Shown: piece by piece, positions 1-5,386 of the stretch
Layout of the letters: each line of letters begins with the position of its first letter
Numbering within the stretch: position 1 is the first letter of the stretch
Assembly (NCBI GenBank): GCA_004558955.1
Contig: SFZC01000117.1
Location: 1 to 5,632 of the forward strand
Source: a bacterium
Lineage (GTDB): Bacteria; Cyanobacteriota; Vampirovibrionia; Gastranaerophilales; Gastranaerophilaceae
DNA length: 5,632 nucleotides
Reading direction: 5' to 3'
Position numbers and translations under genes: made by a program
The notes under the pieces: model-generated
The model's input: the letters and a program-made list of their open reading frames with translations, nothing else
Told to the model about the DNA's origin: nothing
Database searches by the model: none

Positions 1-240
1 TTATCATATAATTATCCTGCAAAAGTAAAAGCAGGTTACGGTTGTAACGAATACAAAAACTTCTTGTCTTATGCAAATACTGTTATTGCAGCAAGAAAAG
101 CAAGTTCTAAATTAGAATCAAAAAATACTAAGGTTCAAGCAAAGGCAAAGAAAAAGAGTGCTTCTCAAATTTCTAAATTCAAAGTTAGAGGCGGAATGAG
201 CGGTTGGGATGCTGCTTACGGTTTGTTAAAAGCCGAATAG
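1..240 (+). CDS. C-terminal end of an unrecognised protein (5' truncated by window edge)
   Basis: The first frame is open from base 1 to a TAG at 238-240 and gives 79 residues; the start lies outside the window. I do not recognise a family. The visible part starts LSYNYPAKVKAGYGCNEYKN and continues into a stretch rich in alanine, serine and lysine (roughly residues 30-60 of the fragment, including AKAKKKS). It ends with a glycine and aromatic patch, VRGGMSGWDAAYGLLKAE. No membrane segment is visible. Support for a real gene is the continuous frame, codon use like the neighbours, and a good terminator 25 bases after the stop. The basic, low-complexity middle followed by a compact tail could be a linker plus a small terminal motif, but no function should be assigned from this fragment. 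Confidence 0.75.
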   Translation, partial: LSYNYPAKVKAGYGCNEYKNFLSYANTVIAARKASSKLESKNTKVQAKAKKKSASQISKFKVRGGMSGWDAAYGLLKAE

Positions 241-265
241 TTTTTTAATTAAAATTTTAGTAAAG

Positions 266-297
266 AAAATACGGTTTTTTATAAGCCGTATTTTTTT
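266..297 (+). terminator. Rho-independent terminator after the truncated first gene
   Basis: The arms AAAATACGG (266-274) and CCGTATTTT (286-294) are perfectly complementary, and pairing can continue inward through a T.G and two T-A pairs, leaving a loop of about five bases. A run of seven T follows (291-297). It lies 25 bases past the stop at 240 and just before the TPR gene's promoter, so it separates the two transcription units. Confidence 0.85.
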
Positions 298-298
298 C

Positions 299-326
299 TT
301 GAAATAATTACTGTATTCGTTAAAAT
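299..326 (+). promoter_or_regulatory. Predicted sigma-70 type promoter of the TPR gene
   Basis: A -35 box TTGAAA (299-304) and a -10 box TAAAAT (321-326) are separated by 16 bases; each matches the consensus at five of six positions. The expected transcription start falls at about 333, the A of the ATG, so the transcript would be leaderless. The -35 box begins in the tail of the upstream terminator. Confidence 0.6.
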
Positions 327-332
327 AAATAT

Positions 333-1892
333 ATGAGAAAGAGCCAAGCGAATAACGTTTTAAAATTTCGGTCAAACAAAACAAAAGTCGAAACCTCTCA
401 ACTGAAAGGTTTTTCTTTATTTCAAGAGGGAATGTTTTTTTTCAACAATGATAATGATTCTGTGGCATTTGAGAAGTTTTTACAGGCAGAAAAAGAAGGT
501 TACAAGTCAGCCGATTTATTTGCGAATTTGGCTTGTTTATGCAAAATTTTTGAAGAGGTTGATAAGGCATTAGTCTATGTAAAAAAGGCTTTGCGATTGG
601 ATAATAAATACGGCTATGCTCATGCACTGTGCGGAAAATTGTACATACAAAAAGAAAATCCCGAAAGAGGAATGAAACATTTATTAAAAGCGATAGAATG
701 CGGTTACACAAGCCCGTTTGTTTACGGTTGTATTTCTGATTTGTACGATGATGAGCCGTTTAACAATTACTTAAAGGCTCAAAGATATGCGGTAAAAGCA
801 ACTAGCGAGTTTCCCGAAGCCTATAATTCTTTTGTAACTGCGGGATATTTATTTTACAGGCATCAAGAATTTTCAAAAGCGTTGGAATATTTTTTAACGG
901 CATTCAAAAAGATGACGGTTGCAGATTCTTCGCTTGCTTTTAGTATTTCGTACTGCTACAGTATGCTTGGTAATTTGCAAAAGGCGATTGAATATGCAAA
1001 CCAAGTAATCTTTTTGAATAAAAACGACTGGAACGGCTATTACCGAAAGGGGTTTGCCTATTTTCAGTCAGGCGAAAAAGACGAGGTCGCAAAATCAGCG
1101 TTTTTGCTTGCCGAAAAATACGGTTGTCCCGAAGCCGATATGTACACAAGATTGGCGTATCTTTCAGTAATGTCTGATTCTCCGAGTTTTGAGGACGCTG
1201 TTAAATATTCTAAAAAGGCGTTAGAACTTTCTAAAAAAGAGTTTGCCGCACATTTCACAATTGGTTTGGCTTATCATTGTATAAAAGAGGACAGTAAAAC
1301 CGCAATTAAATATTTCAGAAAATATCAAAAACTTTCTAATGATGTTCACGATGCTGAGTTTTACTATGTTTTCGGGGATGCGTTATTGGAATGTTGCAGG
1401 TTTAAATTTGCCGAGGAACTTCTGCAAGAAGCCATAAAAATTTATCCAAAGGATGAAAATTTGCAAATGTTGCTCATTGAAGCCTTGTTGGAGTGTAAAA
1501 ATTTTGATGAAGCGGAGAAATATATTAAAAAACTTGGAGGTTCTGATTTAGCAAACGACTGGAAAAATATTTTCAAAGTTTTTTATAATTACCAAAAAAC
1601 TCCTCACGATTACAAAGCCTGTTTAAAATACGGAAGAACTGTTGTTGACAGGTACCCTGAAGTTGTTTTATTTATGATGACGGTTTCATCGTTCAAGTTG
1701 AAGGATTATGAGCTGACATTCAAGTATTTGGAGCAGTATATTTACAAAACAGATGTAAAAAATATTTCAAAACGCAACTATAAATCAATAGTGCATTTTT
1801 ATAACTTGTTCAGCAAAAAGTTTCCCGAATATGCCTTGTTAAGTGTTTGGCAAGAACGATTTAAGCCTGTTTTTGAAGGTGTGCTAAAGTAA
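333..1892 (+). CDS. TPR-repeat protein, cytoplasmic, function unknown
   Basis: This 519-residue protein is built almost entirely of about a dozen degenerate 34-residue helical hairpins of tetratricopeptide-repeat type, from about residue 27 to 475. The clearest lie near residues 62-95, 166-196, 202-233, 272-303, 304-337 and 345-374, with the usual small residue and 'KALxY...A' pattern (KALVYVKKAL, KALEYFLTAF, KAIEYANQVI, KTAIKYFRKY). There is no signal peptide, membrane segment or catalytic domain. TPR solenoids bind other proteins, so a scaffold or adaptor role is the most that can be inferred; the partner is unknown. The first 26 residues are polar and basic. The ATG at 333 is the earliest possible start, because an in-frame TAA lies at 321; the next Met (residue 34) would cut into the first repeat. 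No Shine-Dalgarno sequence precedes it. The gene ends four bases from the convergent neighbour, with no hairpin terminator between them. Confidence 0.88.
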   Translation: MRKSQANNVLKFRSNKTKVETSQLKGFSLFQEGMFFFNNDNDSVAFEKFLQAEKEGYKSADLFANLACLCKIFEEVDKALVYVKKALRLDNKYGYAHALCGKLYIQKENPERGMKHLLKAIECGYTSPFVYGCISDLYDDEPFNNYLKAQRYAVKATSEFPEAYNSFVTAGYLFYRHQEFSKALEYFLTAFKKMTVADSSLAFSISYCYSMLGNLQKAIEYANQVIFLNKNDWNGYYRKGFAYFQSGEKDEVAKSAFLLAEKYGCPEADMYTRLAYLSVMSDSPSFEDAVKYSKKALELSKKEFAAHFTIGLAYHCIKEDSKTAIKYFRKYQKLSNDVHDAEFYYVFGDALLECCRFKFAEELLQEAIKIYPKDENLQMLLIEALLECKNFDEAEKYIKKLGGSDLANDWKNIFKVFYNYQKTPHDYKACLKYGRTVVDRYPEVVLFMMTVSSFKLKDYELTFKYLEQYIYKTDVKNISKRNYKSIVHFYNLFSKKFPEYALLSVWQERFKPVFEGVLK

Positions 1893-1900
1893 AATTTTAC
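1889..1900. repeat. 12-bp perfect palindrome spanning two convergent stop codons
   Basis: GTAAAATTTTAC is its own reverse complement and contains the TAA stops of both convergent genes, which are separated by only four bases. It is too short and AT-rich to be a terminator hairpin. It mainly shows that there is no room for an ordinary terminator between the genes. Confidence 0.5.
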
Positions 1901-2406
1901 ATATTGTCGATAAATTTAATGGCTTCTTCCGCAATACCTTTATTACTGGTGTTTAGGCATTTAATTCGATCTTCCGACATTTCAGGCATGTTTTTTAACT
2001 TTCTTGTAAGTTTTGCAAGATATGTGAATAACGGTAAAATTTTTCTGTCGTTAGCTTGAAGGCTTACCCCGTTCAGTTCAAAATTTGAATTGAAAAGTTT
2101 TTCGCCTGTTTCTTCGTCTTTTGCCATGCAACGAGTTGTTACAAATCTTATGGAATCTGTTGTTTTTTGCTTGATTATTCTTGCGGTGTAATTGTCTTGG
2201 CACTTGTCCAATGCGGTTTTAAACTCAGTTAAATCAGCACCGTTTGCATCATCTGTCAAATTCCCTTTAATCAAAACTGTTGCATAATTTTTCTGACCTT
2301 GCACTATTTGTCCGTCAGAACGTACAATAGAACCAAATCTTTTGTCTAATTTTTTACCAATGTAAAGGTTGTTAAATCCTGTAAATGAGATGTTATTATT
2401 ATTCAT
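1897..2406 (-). CDS. Unknown small protein with N-terminal ISFTG motif
   Basis: The product is 169 residues, with no signal peptide or membrane segment. It opens with a short Asn run and 'NISFTGFNN' (residues 5-13), a motif I recall at the N-terminus of many otherwise unrelated predicted proteins in Gastranaerophilales genomes; its meaning is unknown. The middle (about 15-95) alternates hydrophobic and polar residues like a beta-rich fold (IGKKLDKRFGSIV, YATVLIKGNL, SIRFVTTRC). The end (about 123-167) looks helical and charged (LFTYLAKLTRKLKN, AEEAIKFIDNM). Cysteines at 69, 93 and 150 form no obvious metal site. I recognise no family and assign no function. The ATG at 2406 is chosen because it places the ISFTG motif right at the start. 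No Shine-Dalgarno sequence precedes it. It is transcribed divergently from the SIMPL gene and converges on the TPR gene. Confidence 0.8.
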   Translation of the reverse strand: MNNNNISFTGFNNLYIGKKLDKRFGSIVRSDGQIVQGQKNYATVLIKGNLTDDANGADLTEFKTALDKCQDNYTARIIKQKTTDSIRFVTTRCMAKDEETGEKLFNSNFELNGVSLQANDRKILPLFTYLAKLTRKLKNMPEMSEDRIKCLNTSNKGIAEEAIKFIDNM

Positions 2407-2427
2407 ATCAGATATAAAACCCGTAAA

Positions 2428-2456
2428 AATATTTTTTGCTATTTGAGATATTGCAA
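2428..2456 (-). promoter_or_regulatory. Possible promoter of the ISFTG gene
   Basis: On the minus strand TTGCAA (2456-2451) and AATATT (2433-2428) are 17 bases apart. That predicts a start near 2421 and a leader of only about 15 bases without a Shine-Dalgarno sequence. The -10 box matches the consensus at only four positions. An alternative -10 nearer the ATG (TTATAT, 2417-2412) would make the transcript leaderless but has no good -35. Confidence 0.35.
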
Positions 2457-2464
2457 AAAATATT
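2428..2464. repeat. Perfect 12-bp inverted repeat between divergent promoters (candidate operator)
   Basis: AATATTTTTTGC (2428-2439) and GCAAAAAATATT (2453-2464) are exact reverse complements with a 13-base spacer; arm centres are 25 bp apart. It sits in the 97-bp gap between the divergent ISFTG and SIMPL genes. The right arm overlaps the -35 box of the SIMPL promoter, and the left arm would hold the -10 box of a minus-strand promoter. The symmetry would suit a dimeric regulator, but the AT bias lowers its significance. Confidence 0.5.
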
Positions 2465-2479
2465 GTTTTAATTTATATT
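2451..2479 (+). promoter_or_regulatory. Predicted promoter of the SIMPL gene
   Basis: TTGCAA (2451-2456) and TATATT (2474-2479) are spaced by 17 bases, predicting a start near 2486 and a short leader that carries the strong Shine-Dalgarno AAAGGAG (2491-2497), six bases before the ATG. The -35 box and following A-run are identical over 14 bases to the predicted rpsT promoter (5279-5292). Confidence 0.6.
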
Positions 2480-2503
2480 AAAATCTAACCAAAGGAGTGT
2501 ATT

Positions 2504-3235
2504 ATGATATTAGAAAGAATTGAAAAATTACAAATCGCAATTTTAGGTCTATTGCTGGCTTTTGGGCTTATCTTTGCAGTTAAGTCAGGAGTTACTGCTT
2601 TTGCGAAAAATTCGGTTTCTGTGACTGGTTCTGCCTATGAAATCGTAGAATCAGATTCGGGAAATTTGGATTTAGCATTGAAGGTTAAACGTCCGACAAA
2701 GGCTCAAGCGTATTCCACCGCAAAATCTCAGCTGCCCGTGATTTTTAAATATTTAAAATCAAAAGGCATTGATACTGACAAAAATGTTGATGTAAAGCCT
2801 GTTTACGGGTATTATCAATATAAAACAAATCCGAACGGTACAACTTCTTCTGAAATTGCATATTTTGATTTGACTCAGCAAATTATCGTGAAATCTGATG
2901 ATGTCAAAAAGATTAAAGAAGTTTCGCTTGATATAAGTTCTTTGATGGACAAAAATATTGAAATAGATGTGAACAGTGCAAGTTATTCGTATTCAAAATT
3001 GTCGGATTTAAAGGTTAAACTGCTCAAAAATGCGACAACAGACGCAAAACAACGAGCAACCGCAATGCTAAAATCAACTAATAATCATGTTGGTAAAATT
3101 GAATCCGTGAAAATGGGAGTTTTCCAAATTACACCTGTAGATTCGACAGATGTTTCTGATATGGGAATTAATGATACTTCCACCATAGAAAAGAAAATAA
3201 CTGCCGTTGCAAATGTCGTATTTCAGATTAAGTAG
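2504..3235 (+). CDS. SIMPL (DUF541, YggE-like) domain protein, membrane-anchored or exported
   Basis: This 243-residue protein has an N-terminal hydrophobic segment (about residues 11-26) after a short charged start. It ends in a possible Ala-x-Ala signal peptidase site (AFA at 32-34), so it is either a cleaved exported protein or a signal-anchored one facing outward. The rest (about 37-242) is a SIMPL/DUF541 domain: it begins SVSVTGSA and carries the C-terminal signature MGVFQITPVDSTDVSD (204-219), then GINDTSTIEKKITAV (221-235), which I recognise from DUF541 proteins. The family includes E. coli YggE, linked to oxidative-stress tolerance, and the signalling-associated mammalian SIMPL; its biochemical activity is poorly defined. 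Length and domain layout are normal. A strong Shine-Dalgarno at 2491-2497 fixes the start. The gene stands alone, divergent from the ISFTG gene, and ends at a bidirectional terminator. Confidence 0.88.
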   Translation: MILERIEKLQIAILGLLLAFGLIFAVKSGVTAFAKNSVSVTGSAYEIVESDSGNLDLALKVKRPTKAQAYSTAKSQLPVIFKYLKSKGIDTDKNVDVKPVYGYYQYKTNPNGTTSSEIAYFDLTQQIIVKSDDVKKIKEVSLDISSLMDKNIEIDVNSASYSYSKLSDLKVKLLKNATTDAKQRATAMLKSTNNHVGKIESVKMGVFQITPVDSTDVSDMGINDTSTIEKKITAVANVVFQIK

Positions 3236-3269
3236 TGAAACGATTTGTCCTACCGTTAAATAACTAATA

Positions 3270-3300
3270 AAAAAGACTTCCAATTTTTGGAAGTCTTTTT
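3270..3300. terminator. Bidirectional intrinsic terminator between the SIMPL gene and tsf
   Basis: Two perfectly complementary 14-base arms, AAAAAGACTTCCAA (3270-3283) and TTGGAAGTCTTTTT (3287-3300), enclose a three-base loop. The arm ends provide a T-run on either strand, so one hairpin can stop both convergent transcripts. It lies 34 bases past the SIMPL stop on the plus strand and 23 bases past the tsf stop on the minus strand. Confidence 0.92.
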
Positions 3301-3323
3301 ATAATCAAAAGTTATACTTAAAA

Positions 3324-4187
3324 TTAACCTTTAACTTGAGCCATAACTTCTTCAGCGAAGTTGTCTTGACGTTTTTCAAGACCTTCACCCAATTCATATC
3401 TTGTAAATGCTTTGATAGACAATTTACCTTCGATAAGTTGAGCGATTGTTTGGTTAGGGTCTTTAACGAACGGTTGTTCAAGTAAGCATCTTTCAGCCAT
3501 GATTTTGTTTACACGACCTTCAACGATTTTTGCTCTGATGTTTTCAGGTTTTTTCAACAAATCTTCTTTACCCATTTCGATTCTTGTTTCTTCATCGATA
3601 ACTTCTTGAGGAATTTCTTCTCTAGAAACAAATTTTGGAGCAGAAGATGCGATGTGCAAGCAGATGTCATTTAACAATTCAGCATCATTTTTGTCAGCTT
3701 GTAACAATACACCGATTTTTCCGTTGTGAATGTATGATGCTACCGCACCTTCGTAAATTTTGAATCTTCTAACAGTGATTTTTTCACCGATAGATGCGAT
3801 TTTAGCTTTCAAAGCGTCTTCAATTTTCTTGCCGCAATCAGGGCAGGTTGAACCTAAAAATTCTTCAACTGAAGCAGATTTCAAATCGAAAACGTGTTTT
3901 GCTAAGTTAGCAGTCAAAGTTTTGAATTCTTCGTTTTTAGCTACGAAGTCAGTTTCGCAGTTAACTTCGATTAATGAACCGCCTTCAGCAGTTACGAAAG
4001 AATCTACTCTACCTTCTGCTGCAATTCTACCCATTTTTTTGTCTGCTGAAGCAATACCTTTTTGACGTAAGACTTCTGCTGCTTTTTCCATATCGCCATC
4101 AACTTCAACCAATGCTTTTTTAGCATCCATCATGCCGGCACCGGTTTTGTCACGAAGTTCTTTAACCATTTGAGCTGTAATATTCAT
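3324..4187 (-). CDS. tsf: Translation elongation factor Ts (EF-Ts)
   Basis: EF-Ts is the cytosolic nucleotide-exchange factor that releases GDP from EF-Tu, so that EF-Tu can rebind GTP and aminoacyl-tRNA. The 287-residue product has the N-terminal UBA-like module with the signature VKELRDKTGAGMMDAKKALV (8-27), then IEVNCETDFVAKNEEF (73-88), whose TDFVAK motif (79-84) contacts the EF-Tu nucleotide-binding domain. The dimerisation-type core repeats follow, and a C-terminal stretch (VKDPNQTIAQLI, about 241-252) matches bacterial EF-Ts. Length is normal. A strong Shine-Dalgarno (AAGGAG at 4198-4193, five bases before the ATG) fixes the start. It follows rpsB on the same strand, as in most bacteria, with 121 bases between them. 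One oddity is a CPDCGK motif at 115-120, in the variable linker after the TDFVAK region. Confidence 0.98.
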   Translation of the reverse strand: MNITAQMVKELRDKTGAGMMDAKKALVEVDGDMEKAAEVLRQKGIASADKKMGRIAAEGRVDSFVTAEGGSLIEVNCETDFVAKNEEFKTLTANLAKHVFDLKSASVEEFLGSTCPDCGKKIEDALKAKIASIGEKITVRRFKIYEGAVASYIHNGKIGVLLQADKNDAELLNDICLHIASSAPKFVSREEIPQEVIDEETRIEMGKEDLLKKPENIRAKIVEGRVNKIMAERCLLEQPFVKDPNQTIAQLIEGKLSIKAFTRYELGEGLEKRQDNFAEEVMAQVKG

Positions 4188-4210
4188 TTTTTCTCCTTCT
4201 ATTAACTTGA

Positions 4211-4297
4211 GTGATATATGAAAAGGTGAGTCATAAACACTAGTGCTAAGTTATTCTTAGTTATACTAATCTTTTACAATTCACCTTTTCTCATCAC
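4211..4297 (-). ncRNA. Candidate structured RNA element in the rpsB-tsf intergenic region
   Basis: On the transcribed strand GAAAAGGTGA (4290-4281) pairs perfectly with TCACCTTTTC (4229-4220). After a small internal loop, GTGAT (4297-4293) pairs with ATCAC (4215-4211), giving about 15 bp closing a 51-base interior. The interior can form alternative small hairpins, TTAGT-ATA-ACTAA and CTAAG-AATAA-CTTAG, which overlap and so exclude each other. No T-run follows, so it is not a simple terminator. It ends about 13 bases before the tsf Shine-Dalgarno. An attenuator, processing site or translation modulator of tsf is possible, but this is inferred from pairing alone. Confidence 0.5.
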
Positions 4298-4308
4298 AAA
4301 ATTATAAA

Positions 4309-5070
4309 TTATTCTGCTTTTTCTTCAACGCCAGCATCTGCAGCTGAAATTTTTTCAACTTTTTTTGCTTCTGCGGCTTTATTTTCTCTCAACTGTTTAC
4401 CTTCAATAACGGCAGCAGCCAATTTTGAAGTGATAAGTTGGATAGATCTGATAGCATCGTCATTACCAGGGATAATGTGGTCAATGCCGTCAGGGTTAGC
4501 GTTTGTATCTGCTAAACAGATAACAGGGATACCTAATTTGTTTGCTTCTTTGATAGCAATTTCTTCTTTAGTTTGGTCAACGATGAAGATTAAATCAGGA
4601 AGTCCTCTCATATCTTTGATACCGCCCAAAGTTTTTGACAATTTTGCTAATTGTCTGTTGATTTGAGCAACTTCTTTTTTAGGAAGTTTATCAATGTAAC
4701 CGTTATTGATGAATTCTTCCAATTCTTTAAGTTTGTTAACTCTTCCTCTGATAGTTTCAAAGTTAGTCAACATACCGCCTAACCATCTTCTGTTGATGTA
4801 GTAAGCACCTGAACGAGTAGCTTCTTCAGCAACAACTTCAGCGGCTTGTTTTTTAGTACCAACGAAAAGAACATTTTTACCTTTAGCAGCATAATCTCTA
4901 ACAAGAGCATAAGCTTCGTCAAGTAAATCTGTTGTTTTTCTTAAATCAATAACGTAAATACCGTTTCTTGCACCGTAAATATACGGTTTCATTTTTGGGT
5001 TCCATCTTTGTGTTTGGTGTCCGAAGTGAACGCCTGCTTCTAAAAGTTCAATCATAGATGCTGTTGGCAT
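4309..5070 (-). CDS. rpsB: 30S ribosomal protein S2
   Basis: S2 is a late-assembling protein on the back of the 30S subunit, between head and body, needed for initiation on most mRNAs. The 253-residue product shows the family signatures LLEAGVHFGHQTQRWNPKMK (9-28), RRWLGGMLTNF (94-104, with the downstream coiled-coil segment about 105-145) and PDGIDHIIPGNDDAIRSI (193-210). The tail from about residue 228 is rich in Ala, Lys and Glu, as is common in bacterial S2. Length is normal. The Shine-Dalgarno AAGGAG (5083-5078) lies seven bases before the ATG. It is first in the rpsB-tsf operon, has a leader of about 110 bases able to fold, and is divergent from rpsT. In E. coli S2 represses its own operon through the leader; similar control here is an inference. 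Confidence 0.98.
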   Translation of the reverse strand: MPTASMIELLEAGVHFGHQTQRWNPKMKPYIYGARNGIYVIDLRKTTDLLDEAYALVRDYAAKGKNVLFVGTKKQAAEVVAEEATRSGAYYINRRWLGGMLTNFETIRGRVNKLKELEEFINNGYIDKLPKKEVAQINRQLAKLSKTLGGIKDMRGLPDLIFIVDQTKEEIAIKEANKLGIPVICLADTNANPDGIDHIIPGNDDAIRSIQLITSKLAAAVIEGKQLRENKAAEAKKVEKISAADAGVEEKAE

Positions 5071-5180
5071 CGGTTTTCTCCTTATATTAATGTATTGTAC
5101 TACGGGCTATACAATCCCATCAGATTAAGATATTTTGCTATTCTCTGACTAGGGCAATGCCTATCGGACTTGCGTAACCA
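5071..5180 (-). promoter_or_regulatory. rpsB 5' leader, candidate autoregulatory RNA
   Basis: The predicted transcript starts near 5179 and has about 110 untranslated bases. On the minus strand it can form a hairpin ATAGGC-ATT-GCCCTA with one bulged C (about 5164-5150), and ATTGTA (5115-5110) pairs with TACAAT (5099-5094) just upstream of the Shine-Dalgarno. A competing pairing, TGGG with GCCC inside that region, excludes the second stem. The 5' end GGTT (about 5179-5176) could also reach AACC just before the ATG (5075-5072). I do not recognise a catalogued leader family in it. Confidence 0.4.
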
Positions 5181-5185
5181 ATAAT

Positions 5186-5213
5186 ATAATAGTATAAAAA
5201 TACTGTTATGCAA
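5186..5213 (-). promoter_or_regulatory. Predicted promoter of rpsB-tsf
   Basis: On the minus strand TTGCAT (5213-5208) and TATTAT (5191-5186) are 16 bases apart, followed by the leader that starts near 5179. The -10 area is a run of overlapping TATTAT/TTATAT options, so the exact start may vary by a few bases. Confidence 0.55.
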
Positions 5214-5278
5214 GTATTTGCGATACAAAACTTAATTATGAAGATTAATAATAAATTTTAATAAATTGCTGAAATATC

Positions 5279-5307
5279 TTGCAAAAAATATTTTTTTCGG
5301 GTTTAAT
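5279..5307 (+). promoter_or_regulatory. Predicted promoter of rpsT
   Basis: TTGCAA (5279-5284) and TTTAAT (5302-5307) are spaced by 17 bases, giving a start near 5314 and a leader of about 73 bases. The first 14 bases, TTGCAAAAAATATT, are identical to those at the SIMPL promoter (2451-2464). The stretch between this site and the rpsB promoter (5214-5278) is AT-rich, and I see nothing else in it. Confidence 0.6.
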
Positions 5308-5313
5308 AAGGTT

Positions 5314-5386
5314 ACTCACATCCTCAAAATGAGTTCGTGCAAAGTCATTAATTGCACACAATACAAATAGAAAGGTAAATTCAATT
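5314..5386 (+). promoter_or_regulatory. rpsT leader with two small hairpins
   Basis: In the leader, CTCA-AAA-TGAG (5323-5333) forms a tight four-pair hairpin, and GTGCAA (5337-5342) pairs with TTGCAC (5352-5357) over a nine-base loop. The Shine-Dalgarno GAAAGG (5370-5375) lies downstream and is not covered by either. S20 controls its own translation in E. coli, so a role in feedback is possible but not shown. Confidence 0.35.

Noticed and set aside
442..711. Open frame on the minus strand inside the TPR gene (also 940-1149 and 1064-1258)
   Set aside because: Antisense to clear TPR repeats, no ribosome binding site and no recognisable protein features; these are by-products of the codon use of the real gene.
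3074..3283. 69-codon minus-strand frame across the end of the SIMPL gene
   Set aside because: It starts inside the conserved SIMPL domain's antisense strand and overlaps the bidirectional terminator.
3760..4065. 101-codon open frame on the plus strand opposite tsf (and 78 codons at 4430-4666 opposite rpsB)
   Set aside because: They lie wholly antisense to unmistakable EF-Ts and S2 coding sequence and encode nothing family-like.
4274..4294. Six-codon frame (MRKGEL) between rpsB and tsf as a leader peptide
   Set aside because: It has no ribosome binding site and no codon run of regulatory meaning, and frames this short are expected by chance.
4211..4297. The rpsB-tsf inverted repeat as a MITE or REP-type mobile repeat
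   Set aside because: Only one copy is in the window, there is no target-site duplication, and it sits within a transcribed operon spacer; a structured mRNA element fits better. A genome-wide search for further copies would settle it.
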